Below, piece by piece: positions 15,492-24,266 of a stretch of DNA of 24,294 nt. The stretch's first letter is position 1. The number at the start of each line of letters is the position of its first letter. The notes beneath the pieces were generated by a model. It searched no databases. It was given only the letters and a program-made list of their open reading frames with translations, and was not told the origin of the DNA. A program made the position numbers and the translations under genes. Location: positions 1 to 24,294 of the forward strand of contig UQEM01000020.1 of assembly GCA_900540005.1 (NCBI GenBank), given 5' to 3'. This DNA comes from an uncultured Ruminococcus sp. Its GTDB lineage: Bacteria > Bacillota > Clostridia > Oscillospirales > Ruminococcaceae.

Positions 15492-16048
15492 AATACCTCT
15501 GTATTGTAAAGTTCCGAGCCGTCCCATTCACAGATATAACCGTGACCGTTTTCACAATGCCAGTCAAAATAGCTTTTTTGCGGAACAGCATATTTTTCGA
15601 GTATTGCCATTATCGTCCCTCCGTGGACGATAAAAGCTGCCGAGGAGGAAAATTTATATTTGCTGATAGTTCTTTCAAATACACTTATGCACCGCTTGCG
15701 GAAATCAGCAGGAGATTCTCCATTAGGAAACGGCAGATTTCCGCCGCTGTCTATCCATTTCTGATAGTAAGTATCATTGGAAAGTTCCATATAGTTCTTG
15801 CCCTCAAAGTCTCCGAAGTCACATTCGCGAAAATCTTTTTCAATAATGATTTCTTGTGCGGGAAAAAGCGTCTCCGCGGTCTGAATACAGCGCAAAGCCG
15901 AACTGCTTATAAGAACGTCAGAATGAGGAAAGCGCTTGTCTTTCAGTTGCATTATGCCACAGTTACACAGAGGCTCGTCAGTAGTACCGATATAACGTTT
16001 TTCGAGATTTCCATTGGTCAAACCATGACGCAAAAACATTATTTTCAT
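15488..16048 (-). CDS. cobC: Histidine phosphatase, alpha-ribazole-5'-phosphate phosphatase type
   Basis: The start is the ATG at 16048, which overlaps the preceding stop codon as ATGA; the longer upstream frame is coding for the CobU-like protein in another phase. The 186-aa protein has the phosphoglycerate-mutase-type signature LRHG with H8, the second histidine H142 in VHGGT, and ECDFGDFEGK (75-84). In the pathway CobC removes the 5'-phosphate from alpha-ribazole phosphate or from adenosylcobalamin phosphate. The family is broad, so the role rests mainly on its place in this operon. Confidence 0.9.
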   Translation of the reverse strand: MKIMFLRHGLTNGNLEKRYIGTTDEPLCNCGIMQLKDKRFPHSDVLISSSALRCIQTAETLFPAQEIIIEKDFRECDFGDFEGKNYMELSNDTYYQKWIDSGGNLPFPNGESPADFRKRCISVFERTISKYKFSSSAAFIVHGGTIMAILEKYAVPQKSYFDWHCENGHGYICEWDGSELYNTEVL

Positions 16049-16428
16049 ATTTTTTCTCCTTTGATGATCAACGGTATACCGCAAACCATGCGCACAACGG
16101 TCTCCGAATTTGATACAATGATACAGCCGCAGCGTCCGACATTTTCGCGCCACACACGCTCACTTTTTTCTATTGGAACAATTCCGCACCCGATCTCGTC
16201 AATTATGATCACAGCCTCTCTGTTGCGGAGGCAAAGCTCTTGCGTAAAGCTGATACTTTCTGTGCCGAGCCGCTTGACAAGTTCATGATAATTCTTGATA
16301 CACCGAGCCGTCATAATGGTTTCAGGAGCACATATCTTTCCGTCTGTTATGTCATCTTCAGAAATATTGAAATTCTGCACAGCATAGGAAGTTTTTCCCT
16401 GATATGCTCCTCCTGTTATCATTACCAT
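16045..16428 (-). CDS. Compact CobU-like P-loop protein
   Basis: Starting at ATG 16428 (AAAGGA 10 nt upstream, overlapping the cobS stop by 7 nt) this encodes 127 aa; ATG 16422 two codons later is an alternative. It has a Walker A-like ITGGAYQGKT (4-13), a central DEIGCGIVP (77-85) that aligns with the NEVGxGIVP of CobU, and the CobU-type ending MVCGIPLIIKG (114-124). The middle section of CobU, including the guanylylated histidine region, is missing. A full-length CobU is encoded two genes upstream. It could be a kinase-only enzyme, a regulator, or a duplicated copy in decay. Its frame is intact and tightly coupled, so it is probably expressed. Confidence 0.75.
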   Translation of the reverse strand: MVMITGGAYQGKTSYAVQNFNISEDDITDGKICAPETIMTARCIKNYHELVKRLGTESISFTQELCLRNREAVIIIDEIGCGIVPIEKSERVWRENVGRCGCIIVSNSETVVRMVCGIPLIIKGEKI

Positions 16429-17189
16429 AATGCTGCCGTCCTTTCTGTAAAAACTACTGCCGCAAGCATAAAAATCTCGCTCATTTGCAAAAACCACCCG
16501 CATAAGTCACCTGTTATGCCGCCGAAGTCACGATACGCTGTATGGCGATGCCACACCAGCACCAGAAACGCAGCAATTACCGCTGCCGCTCCTTGAAACG
16601 GCTGAAAAAACAACGAGGTGCAAATACTGATGATAATGAAAATCAGTTCCATTGCAACGGTTATCCGTTTATGTGCAGGACGGACAAAGCTTTGTAGAGT
16701 GCCGCCACTTTTTGCTGATTTAAATGTTACGGCAGTAAGTCCGCTGAGTGAACGTGATAAAACAAAACTGAGAGCCACAACTGCTGTCGTTCTGAGCGAA
16801 TAGACCTGCGAATAAAGGGCTGTTTGCATAATAAGGTATATGCATAGCTTAATTACAGCAAACGAGCCAATATGAGGATCTGACATTATCTCAAGCTTTT
16901 TCCGCTTATCTCCATACGAAGCACGCGCATCGTTCACGTCGCAAAAGCCATCAAGATGTATTCCGCCTGTTACAACTATCGGCAGAAATGCTGCGACAGA
17001 AGCAAAAAGGAATTGTCCTATACAAAGCTTACTGCATACTATCCGCCAGAGTATGAGCAGTCCGCCGATCACCGCTCCGACAAGAGGAAAGAAACCAAGT
17101 GCATAGCGTCGGGTCTCCTCTTTCCATTCTATTTTCGGCATAGGTATCCGTGAATACATCAGGAACGCCGAGCAAAGCGATCTGAACAT
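16422..17189 (-). CDS. cobS: Adenosylcobinamide-GDP ribazoletransferase (cobalamin synthase)
   Basis: The start is the ATG at 17189, with AAGGAG 7 nt upstream; this places the first 31 nt within the end of cobU. The 255-aa membrane protein has the family start FLMYSRIPMP (9-18), the conserved GGIHLDGFCDVNDA (75-88) and DPHIGSF (104-110). CobS joins alpha-ribazole (phosphate) to adenosylcobinamide-GDP, the last assembly step, in the membrane. Its substrates come from the neighbouring CobU and CobT. Confidence 0.95.
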   Translation of the reverse strand: MFRSLCSAFLMYSRIPMPKIEWKEETRRYALGFFPLVGAVIGGLLILWRIVCSKLCIGQFLFASVAAFLPIVVTGGIHLDGFCDVNDARASYGDKRKKLEIMSDPHIGSFAVIKLCIYLIMQTALYSQVYSLRTTAVVALSFVLSRSLSGLTAVTFKSAKSGGTLQSFVRPAHKRITVAMELIFIIISICTSLFFQPFQGAAAVIAAFLVLVWHRHTAYRDFGGITGDLCGWFLQMSEIFMLAAVVFTERTAALW

Positions 17190-17704
17190 GGCAGTTCTCC
17201 TTTCAGCAGTATCGGTATACCGTAGACACACTCAACGACATTATCCGCAAATTCGGCTATATAACGGTTTATATCGCCAAGTGTACGGATGTATTCAGCC
17301 GTACCTTCATCATAATCTATTCCGTCACTTCCCACCTGATTTGTGACTATAACGAGTTCATTTACGCTGTTCGCAAGTTTCCCTATACCTTCTACGATTT
17401 TTTCGGTCGGGCACTTTACTACATCGCCGCAAAAGATTTCATTTGCACATAGGTTTCCCATACATTCAAGCAGTACTGCGCAGTCGGTATCAAGTGATAA
17501 TTCGTGAATATCAGTGTATTTCTCGATTGTTATAAAATTCTTGCCCTCGCGCATTACCCTGTGACGCTCAATTGCTTCAAAAGCATCTTTTCCGAAAGGC
17601 TGCATCGTTGCTATGTATATCTTTTTTTCGTTGCAGCAGTCAAGTATTTTCTCGGCAAAGTGCGATTTCCCGCATTTTGAACCGCCTGTTACAAGCGTTG
17701 TCAT
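17159..17704 (-). CDS. cobU: Adenosylcobinamide kinase / adenosylcobinamide-phosphate guanylyltransferase
   Basis: A 181-aa full-length CobU. It has a P-loop TGGSKCGKS (6-14), YIATMQPFGKDAFEAIERH with the candidate guanylylated H48, and the C-terminal GIPILLKG (162-169). The enzyme phosphorylates adenosylcobinamide and then transfers GMP to give adenosylcobinamide-GDP. The usual NEVG motif reads NQVG (122-125). It overlaps cobT by 4 nt (ATGA) and cobS by 31 nt. A shorter CobU-like protein follows cobS. Confidence 0.93.
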   Translation of the reverse strand: MTTLVTGGSKCGKSHFAEKILDCCNEKKIYIATMQPFGKDAFEAIERHRVMREGKNFITIEKYTDIHELSLDTDCAVLLECMGNLCANEIFCGDVVKCPTEKIVEGIGKLANSVNELVIVTNQVGSDGIDYDEGTAEYIRTLGDINRYIAEFADNVVECVYGIPILLKGELPCSDRFARRS

Positions 17705-18750
17705 TTCAGTTCAACATACCTTTCTATTGATGTATCATCAAATCTGTGCGAATTATCATAGAGCGCCAATGCTCCGTCAAGCAGAGGGATAAGCAAAACT
17801 CCTCCGGTTCCTTCTCCAAGCCTCAGTCCTGCATTTATCGGAGCGGTCAGTCCGCAAAAACTGAGCAGACCTTCACCGGCAGGTTCGCCAGAACAATGAC
17901 TTGCAAGCATATATTCACTGCATATCGGATTCATAGCACAGGCAACTGCCGCCGCTGCTGCTGAAATAGCGCCGTCAACAATTACGGGAACATGATAATA
18001 TGCTCCACCGAGAAACAGCCCCGTCATTGCGGCAATTTCTGCTCCGCCTACCTTTTGCATGAGTTCAAGCGGCTTGTCAGCGCTGGGTCGATTCACTTCT
18101 ATCGCCCGTTTTACAGCGTTGATCTTCCTTTCCAACGCTTCGGATGAAAGCCCTGCACCTCTGCCTGTTACCTTTTCGGGTGAAAGTCCTGTAAGAACAG
18201 ATGTTATCGCAGCCGTTGGAGTGGTGCTGCCTATGCCCATTTCTCCGGTAACTATCAGCTTTGTTCCGCTGTCTTTTAGCTGCTTTACTGTGTCCATTCC
18301 CGTTACGATCGCACGCTTTGTCTGTTCTGCCGTCATTGCCTCTCCAACCGCAATATTTTTCGTGCCGTAGACAATTTTCCGACCTATCAGACTTTCACAA
18401 TCTACATCAGTTGCAATGCCGACATCTACCGCTGTAACTCCGACATTATAAATGCCTGCGACAGCGTTAATGTTTGAACGCCCCTCTGCGATAGCTTTTG
18501 CACATTCACGGGTTACTTCCTGTCCGCATTGAGTGACGCCCTCGCACACTACGCCGTGATCTCCGCACATAACTACCGCTGTCCTAACAGAAATATCCAC
18601 GTCAGGAGTTCCCTGCACAGCGGCTATCTTTTGTATCATTTCTTCAAGCAGCCCAAAGCTCCCAAGCGGTTTTGCAATGCTGTCCCATTTTCTTTTGGCA
18701 GCTTCATACGCTGATCTGTCAGTTGGAACTATTCCTTTTACTCTTTCCAT
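17701..18750 (-). CDS. cobT: Nicotinate-nucleotide:dimethylbenzimidazole phosphoribosyltransferase
   Basis: A 349-aa full-length CobT, which activates the lower-ligand base as alpha-ribazole phosphate. Family features are IAKPLGSFGLLEEM (25-38), VVMCGDHGV (59-67), GEMGIGSTTPTAAI and the catalytic glutamate E313 in LRLGEGTGG. Which base is used (dimethylbenzimidazole or another) cannot be told, and no bluB or bza genes are seen here. The first 32 nt overlap the end of cbiA; GGAGAG precedes the ATG. Confidence 0.96.
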   Translation of the reverse strand: MERVKGIVPTDRSAYEAAKRKWDSIAKPLGSFGLLEEMIQKIAAVQGTPDVDISVRTAVVMCGDHGVVCEGVTQCGQEVTRECAKAIAEGRSNINAVAGIYNVGVTAVDVGIATDVDCESLIGRKIVYGTKNIAVGEAMTAEQTKRAIVTGMDTVKQLKDSGTKLIVTGEMGIGSTTPTAAITSVLTGLSPEKVTGRGAGLSSEALERKINAVKRAIEVNRPSADKPLELMQKVGGAEIAAMTGLFLGGAYYHVPVIVDGAISAAAAAVACAMNPICSEYMLASHCSGEPAGEGLLSFCGLTAPINAGLRLGEGTGGVLLIPLLDGALALYDNSHRFDDTSIERYVELK

Positions 18751-20071
18751 TTTTCTCTCCGTATTCTATACATTTCCGAATAAAGCGCTCTGCGATCTTA
18801 ACGTTGGAATAGAAATAAATATGCGGAAATCCTGCGTATAGGTTATCGCTGATATGACAGCATTTCCACGCTCTGCCGTCAGTCTTTTCGGCATTGAAAG
18901 CATTTCCGCAGTTTGTGCTGTCCCAGTAATGGAACTCATGTGCCGCAATACTCTCCCCTGCTTTGCACAGCATATTGTCATGATCAGTATTCATCGTAAT
19001 ATAGCCAAATCTCTGAAGCCGTGAGGTAGGGAAAGCTCCACCTTTTATTACACCTGCCATCGTATAAGCTGCACCGTCCTTATCGGTCAGAGTATCATGA
19101 AGATACATAAAACCTCCGCATTCAGCAAGTGTCGGAATGCCGTTCGATATGCATTTTTTTACACTTGCAAGCATTTTCGTGTTGGCTGATAATTCCTGCG
19201 CATATAACTCAGGATATCCTCCGTACAGCAAAAGTCCGTCAGCTTTCGGAATATTACTGTCTTTAAGCGGTGAGAAATATTCTATCCTGCACCCCATTTT
19301 CTTTAAAAGCTCAATATTTTCGCTGTATATGAAGCAGAACGCATTATCATTTGCTACAGCGATCGTCGGAGCATCTGAAAAGTATGGTAATTTTGGCGCG
19401 TTATAGTGTGGAAGTTCCGCATACTCTGTTTCAAGAAGCTTGTTGATTTCTATGTATTGCTCAGCGAGTTCACCAAGTTTATCAAGCTTTGATCGTATGT
19501 CACTTATCTCATTTGCAGTTACAAGTCCGAGATGACGGCTCTCAATGGTAATATCACTTTTAGGCAAACAGCCGTAATATTTCGTGCCCAATTCATCACA
19601 AAATCTCTTTGCAAGCGGTATCAGTTTCACAGGAAGTCTGTCAAATATAAAGCCGGCTATCCTGTTCGGGCGATAGTTAAGGAAACCGCTCATTACAGCG
19701 CCAATTGAATCGCTCATGCCTTTGCAGTCGATGACAATTACCGCCGAAATTTCGGTAAGCTCGGATACCGAGTATGCGCTCCCCTTTTCTCCATCATAGA
19801 AACCCATTACGCCCTCAATTACTGAAATTTCACTGCCGCTCCCGTATTCGTCAAGCAGGTACAGAATAGTATCTCTGTCACAGAAAAAGCTGTCAAGATT
19901 ATGAGACGGAACGCCTATGACTTTTCTGTGAAACATCGGATCTATGTAGTCCGGCCCGCATTTGAACGCAGATACTTCTATGCTGCGTCGTTTCAATGCA
20001 GAGAGAATGGCACAGGTCACTGTGGTTTTTCCGCAGCCGCTCTTAGTTCCGCCTATAATAATCCGATTCAT
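18719..20071 (-). CDS. cbiA: Cobyrinate a,c-diamide synthase
   Basis: A 450-aa CbiA/CobB. It amidates the a and c carboxylates with ATP and glutamine. The N-terminal ATPase half has GGTKSGCGKTT (7-17) and KCGPDYIDPMFH (37-48). The C-terminal glutaminase half has C318 in LAECGGFMYL and AHEFHYW (377-383), with H417 in GFPHIYF. CbiA (anaerobic route) rather than hydrogenobyrinate synthase is inferred from the company of cbiG and other cbi genes. It overlaps cbiET by 4 nt and cobT by 32 nt. Confidence 0.96.
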   Translation of the reverse strand: MNRIIIGGTKSGCGKTTVTCAILSALKRRSIEVSAFKCGPDYIDPMFHRKVIGVPSHNLDSFFCDRDTILYLLDEYGSGSEISVIEGVMGFYDGEKGSAYSVSELTEISAVIVIDCKGMSDSIGAVMSGFLNYRPNRIAGFIFDRLPVKLIPLAKRFCDELGTKYYGCLPKSDITIESRHLGLVTANEISDIRSKLDKLGELAEQYIEINKLLETEYAELPHYNAPKLPYFSDAPTIAVANDNAFCFIYSENIELLKKMGCRIEYFSPLKDSNIPKADGLLLYGGYPELYAQELSANTKMLASVKKCISNGIPTLAECGGFMYLHDTLTDKDGAAYTMAGVIKGGAFPTSRLQRFGYITMNTDHDNMLCKAGESIAAHEFHYWDSTNCGNAFNAEKTDGRAWKCCHISDNLYAGFPHIYFYSNVKIAERFIRKCIEYGEKNGKSKRNSSN

Positions 20072-21258
20072 GACAGCCTCCCGCTAATTACGAAAACAGG
20101 ATTCTGCGCTTGCAACATGGTGTGTGTGCCGATTTTTTTGGTTGGTGTAACAGCGATCTGCACTATTTGCGGTGCAGTTCCGAACTTCTCAAAGCAATCT
20201 GCCGCTTTATGGAGAGTTTCGAGCGATACTGCTGTTACCACTATTTCCACCGCAGGATTTTTACTGTGGACAATATCAAAAATTCCTTCCATATTTCCCG
20301 AACTGCCGCCTATAAAAACTTTGTCAGGGATCTGCGAATCTGCCAGTATTTCAGGACAATTTCCCTCTATGACTTCAATATTGTCCAATCCGAAAAGCCG
20401 TGCATTCTGCATGGTAAGCCTGACTGATTCGGATTTTTTATCAAAAGAAAGAACCTTTCCGTCAATACAGCGAAAAGCTGCTTCTACGGACACCGAACCT
20501 GTACCGCAGCCTATGTCCCACACAACTGAATCATTGGCTATATTCAGCTTTGAAACAACAATACAGCGTACTTCCGATTTAGTCATTGGTATATCTCCGC
20601 GCTGAAAACTGTCATCGCTTATTGCTGAAGGAACATATCGCAGATAACCGGCATTTTCCGTTATCAGCACGACTAATCCGCTGACTTGAATATCAGTAAA
20701 TTCAGACGCTTTTGCAGTCAATATGCTTTCGCTTTCATAGCCAAGATCAGTCCCGATATGAACAGTTACACCGCCCATTCCATGATCGCACAGCCGCCTG
20801 CATACTTCCGCAGCAGTTATTTTTCCACCAAGCAGAAAAAAACAGCGCTCGCTCATTTTTACATTTGCTGCAATATTGGAGCAGCGTCCGTGGAGGGAGA
20901 TAAACTTCATTTTTTCATACGAAATGCCAAGCTTACTGCAAAAATATGCGGCTGAGGAAATTCCGGCAACGATATACACGTCATGCGCTTCAAGGAGAGG
21001 GAAAAGTTTCTTTGCACCACTGAAAAAGCCGCAGTCTCCCGACATTAGAACAGCAGCGGTCTCATATGTGCAGGAGTTCAGCTTTTCAGCTATTTCACGC
21101 GGATCATAGCTTACAAACAACTCCTTTTCATATGCTTTAAACGGTTGCAGTATCCGCTTTGCACCTATCAGGAGTTTTGCCTCACTTATTGCATTTTCAG
21201 CTTCTCTATTCAAAGTTTTTTCGCCGTCCATACCTGTTCCGACAATGTATATTTTCAT
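20068..21258 (-). CDS. cbiET: CbiE-CbiT fusion: cobalt-precorrin C5,C15-methyltransferase/decarboxylase
   Basis: A 396-aa fusion. Residues 1 to about 205 are a tetrapyrrole methylase (CbiE) with YIVGTGMDGE (4-13) and the SGDCGFFSGA motif (73-82). From about 222 on is a CbiT-type SAM methyltransferase, opening with IPMTKSEVR and carrying the SAM-binding VWDIGCGTGSVSVE (246-259). Together they methylate C-5 and C-15 and remove the C-12 acetate carboxyl. In enteric bacteria the two are separate proteins; the fusion corresponds to CobL. Overlaps of 4 nt on both sides. Confidence 0.96.
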   Translation of the reverse strand: MKIYIVGTGMDGEKTLNREAENAISEAKLLIGAKRILQPFKAYEKELFVSYDPREIAEKLNSCTYETAAVLMSGDCGFFSGAKKLFPLLEAHDVYIVAGISSAAYFCSKLGISYEKMKFISLHGRCSNIAANVKMSERCFFLLGGKITAAEVCRRLCDHGMGGVTVHIGTDLGYESESILTAKASEFTDIQVSGLVVLITENAGYLRYVPSAISDDSFQRGDIPMTKSEVRCIVVSKLNIANDSVVWDIGCGTGSVSVEAAFRCIDGKVLSFDKKSESVRLTMQNARLFGLDNIEVIEGNCPEILADSQIPDKVFIGGSSGNMEGIFDIVHSKNPAVEIVVTAVSLETLHKAADCFEKFGTAPQIVQIAVTPTKKIGTHTMLQAQNPVFVISGRLS

Positions 21259-21998
21259 GCTTGAATCTCCTTTTCGATTATACCGATCACTTCTTCAAAG
21301 CTTTGACCCTGTTCAACCGGTCGGGCAAGAGTTACTATCTCAACTCCGAAAATTCGTGCAGCTTCGACTTTTTCGGAATATCCGCCCGCTTCGCCGCTTT
21401 CCTTTGTGATCAGCATAGAAACGCCGCTTTGTTTAAGGTGTTCTATGTTCTGCTCAACTGTAAACGGCCCTTTCTCCTGTATGACCTTTGCTGTATCATA
21501 AGCAAATTCGCGGCATTGTTCAAGAATCTTTTCTGACGGCAAAACTCTCAGCCACAGCCGTTCACGGTAGTTATGTACTTTTGTGAGTTCCGGAATGGAT
21601 TTGCTCCCAAGAGTGCTGAGCACTGTATTATCGCTTTCGTTGAGAATACTAACAAGTTCGTCCATATCCTTGACTATCAAGCCGCTGGAAACGACACTTT
21701 TCCGAATCAGCCTTACATATCGCGCGCCAATTTTATTGCAGGCTGACCTTATATTTCTTGTTGCCTCAACAGCGTATGGGTGTGTCGAATCAATAACCAT
21801 ATCATACCTGTTTTTTAGCATGAGAGCAGATATTTGTTCTTCATCAAGCCTGCCGCAAAGAATGTTCGCATTTTTAGGAAGAAGTGAAGCTCCATACTCC
21901 GTAGCGACCGAAATATCCGTATTTATCTTCTTTTTCACACAATATTCGGCGAGCAGCCGTCCCTCGGTCGTGCCGCCGAAAATCAGCAGTCTAAACAT
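21255..21998 (-). CDS. cbiJ: Cobalt-precorrin-6A reductase
   Basis: The start is the ATG at 21998, with AAGGGG 8 nt upstream; the frame extending to 22094 lies within cbiH and is discarded. The 247-aa product opens with the Rossmann-like FRLLIFGGTTEGR (2-14) typical of CbiJ/CobK, and has VIDSTHPYAVEATRNI in the middle. It reduces cobalt-precorrin-6A to 6B with NAD(P)H. It overlaps cbiH by 8 nt and cbiET by 4 nt. Confidence 0.95.
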   Translation of the reverse strand: MFRLLIFGGTTEGRLLAEYCVKKKINTDISVATEYGASLLPKNANILCGRLDEEQISALMLKNRYDMVIDSTHPYAVEATRNIRSACNKIGARYVRLIRKSVVSSGLIVKDMDELVSILNESDNTVLSTLGSKSIPELTKVHNYRERLWLRVLPSEKILEQCREFAYDTAKVIQEKGPFTVEQNIEHLKQSGVSMLITKESGEAGGYSEKVEAARIFGVEIVTLARPVEQGQSFEEVIGIIEKEIQA

Positions 21999-22713
21999 TT
22001 CTGTAGCCCCTTGGAGTGACCATTTTTCCACCAATGGCCATAGTCTCAGAATTACCGATATAAACGGTGGTAAACATATCAACTGCTGTCTCACGAAGCT
22101 GCGAAAGAGTGAGGATTCGGCTTTCCTGACCTTCTCTCCCGATATTCCTTACATATCCACAAATTGTTTTCCCCGGCCGATGCCTCAATATGATATCGCA
22201 GGCTTTTTTCAGATAATCGGCGCGAGTCTTTGAGGACGGATTATACAATACTATGACCATGTCACAGTCAGCCGCACACTCAAGTCGCTTTTGTATCTTT
22301 TCCATAGGTGTCAGCAGATCAGACAGGCTTATTACGGCAAAATCGTGTGTCAGCGGAGAGCCAAGAACAGCCCCTCCGCTGAATGCCGCTGTTACACCTG
22401 CAATAACTTCAATATCGGTATGCGGGTAATTCATACTCATTTCATACGCAAGTCCAGCCATGCCGTAAAGCTGTGAATCTCCGCTGCACACAAGCGAGAC
22501 CGTTTTATTTGCAGCTTCTTTAAGTGCAAATCCAACCCGCTCACGTTCATGCTTCATTCCTGTTGAAGCATATTCTTTGTCAGGAAAAATTTCCTTTACA
22601 AGCTCAACATACTTTGTGTAGCCGACTATAAGTTCACTGCGAATAACAGCTTCCTGCGCGGCAATAGTCATGCCCTCACTGTTCCCCGGCCCTATTCCGA
22701 CAACATAAAGCAT
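21991..22713 (-). CDS. cbiH: Cobalt-precorrin-3B C17-methyltransferase
   Basis: A 240-aa tetrapyrrole methylase with VVGIGPG (4-10), CSGDSQLYGMAG (76-87), PLTHDFAVISLSDLLTP (120-136) and YNPSSKTR (157-164), a set typical of CbiH/CobJ. It methylates C-17 and drives ring contraction in the anaerobic route. AAGGAAGG lies 7 nt before the ATG. The start overlaps the cbiG stop as TAATG. It has no extra C-terminal domain. Confidence 0.95.
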   Translation of the reverse strand: MLYVVGIGPGNSEGMTIAAQEAVIRSELIVGYTKYVELVKEIFPDKEYASTGMKHERERVGFALKEAANKTVSLVCSGDSQLYGMAGLAYEMSMNYPHTDIEVIAGVTAAFSGGAVLGSPLTHDFAVISLSDLLTPMEKIQKRLECAADCDMVIVLYNPSSKTRADYLKKACDIILRHRPGKTICGYVRNIGREGQESRILTLSQLRETAVDMFTTVYIGNSETMAIGGKMVTPRGYRNV

Positions 22714-23744
22714 TACAATACCTTCCTTTCAAAATCAAGTATCAGCGGCTTTTCAGCAGCCGCAACCGTAACACCGTCAGCCGCTGTTTTTCGGAGTATA
22801 AGCCGACCGCCGCTGCATTTAACAGCACTTCTCTCGCAGACATTGTCAACTCCTGTGACACTTTTTACAAAATCCGACGAGCTGAAGTCTCCCTCAACGT
22901 CCATAAGTTCCTGAGCTGTATATGCTGATATTCTCAGGTCATGCTTTTCGCAGAATCCGAGCAGACCCTTTTCATCAGCTTTCAGATTAATCGTAGCAAT
23001 AGCACATATTCTTTCAAAGTCGATACCTGCCGTTTCCAAAGCCGCGAGAACGGCATTTTCAATCTTATCACACTCAGTTCCGCGTTTGCAGCCAATGCCA
23101 AGAACTACATTCTTAGCGGTAAGATTTAAAGTAACCGAAAACGGCTTTAAATCCCTGTTTCCAATGTATATCCCCGTTCGGCAGTCTGTACTTTCCAAGA
23201 GATCTTTGGGCAAATTTATGTATTCATAATCGCTGACAATTCCGACTTTTTCTGAATCAAGCACAGCGGAAGCTATTGCTTTTGCCGCATTCATATCAGT
23301 GATCATCAGATCATTGGCTACAGCAAAGCTGTCGGGAGAAAAATGTAAACCTGTATCGGTGGCTGTTGTTATCACTGCCTGTGCACCTATCAGTTCTGCA
23401 AGATTTTCCGCAACGGCATTTGCGCGTCCTATGTGTCCCGAAAGAACAGGTATAACAAATTTTCCGCAATCATCTATAACAATGACGGCAGGGTCGCTTA
23501 TCTTGGAACGAATACAGGGTGCAACAGAACGTACTGCAATACCGCAGGCACATACAAATACAATCGCTTCGTACTTGTTGAAAATACCCGAAACAAGGTC
23601 TTTAAGATCCTCAAAACTGCGCGACATTTCATCTGTATGGCTGCAAAAACAATAGCGCTCTGTATTCAGAAAAAAAGCACTATCTGATATTCTGCGTGAA
23701 AGTTTTCTGCCGTTTTCGGTTATTGAAATAATTGCAGTTTTCAT
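22713..23744 (-). CDS. cbiG: Cobalt-precorrin-5A hydrolase
   Basis: A 343-aa CbiG. The N-terminal part has FVCACGIAVRSVAP (63-76), the middle LSGHIGRANAVAENLA (101-116) and TTATDTG (126-132). The C-terminal domain (about 212-343) has VVLGIGCKRGT (213-223). CbiG opens the delta-lactone of cobalt-precorrin-5A with loss of acetaldehyde, a step found only in the anaerobic pathway, so it marks the pathway type. It overlaps cbiF and cbiH by 1 nt each (TAATG). Confidence 0.96.
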   Translation of the reverse strand: MKTAIISITENGRKLSRRISDSAFFLNTERYCFCSHTDEMSRSFEDLKDLVSGIFNKYEAIVFVCACGIAVRSVAPCIRSKISDPAVIVIDDCGKFVIPVLSGHIGRANAVAENLAELIGAQAVITTATDTGLHFSPDSFAVANDLMITDMNAAKAIASAVLDSEKVGIVSDYEYINLPKDLLESTDCRTGIYIGNRDLKPFSVTLNLTAKNVVLGIGCKRGTECDKIENAVLAALETAGIDFERICAIATINLKADEKGLLGFCEKHDLRISAYTAQELMDVEGDFSSSDFVKSVTGVDNVCERSAVKCSGGRLILRKTAADGVTVAAAEKPLILDFERKVL

Positions 23745-24266
23745 TAATTGCTCGCCTTTCTGAATTCTGTTTCAAAGTCGGCAGAATAAAGCTTTGACAG
23801 CGAACGTATATCACCAAGGAAATATCCGACGGTGATGAGTGCAGTTTTCGTTATATTGTTATCTTTTGCTGTCTGAGCGAGAGTTCCGACAGTACAGCGG
23901 AACACCTTCTCGTCTTTCCATGTTGCCTTATAAACTATCGCCGCAGGAGTATCGGCAGTATATCCGCCTTTTATCAGCCTTTCCGAAAGCTCATCAAGCA
24001 TACCTGTACTGAGAAATATCACCATTGTAGCGTTATGTGAGGCAAGGCTCTCTATGCTTTCCCTCTCGGGTACGGGAGTGCGTCCTGACATTCGTGTCAG
24101 TATAACTGTCTGCGAAACATCGGGCAAAGTATATTCAGCTTTCAGAGCCGCGGCTGCTCCGCAGAACGAACTTACTCCCGGACATACATCATAAGCAATG
24201 CCAAGCGAGTCGAGCCTGTCCATTTGCTCGCGAATAGCTCCGTAAACAGAAGGATCACCCGTATGC
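23744..24266 (-). CDS. cbiF: Cobalt-precorrin-4 C11-methyltransferase (5' end missing)
   Basis: Only the C-terminal 173 residues are present; CbiF is usually about 250 aa. The genomic part opens with HTGDPSVYGAI, the conserved methylase loop, and continues with CPGVSSF, EYTLPDVSQTVILTRMSGRT and VYKATWKDEK, all typical of CbiF/CobM. It methylates C-11 of cobalt-precorrin-4. The frame seems to start with MCIRDR, but those codons are sequencing adapter; the genomic sequence ends at 24266, inside the codon before the histidine. The true start lies beyond the contig. Confidence 0.94.

Noticed and set aside
16049..16153. 35-residue N-terminal extension of CobC
   Set aside because: It is the coding end of the CobU-like gene in another frame; the phosphatase begins at the ATGA overlap with its LRHG motif 6 residues in.
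15542..16288. 248-aa plus-strand frame opposite cobC and the CobU-like gene
   Set aside because: It spans two well-supported overlapping genes on the other strand and shows no domain of its own.
21999..22094. 32-residue N-terminal extension of CbiJ
   Set aside because: It lies in cbiH in another frame, has no family similarity, and the ATG at 21998 has AAGGGG upstream and the typical FGGTTEGR start.
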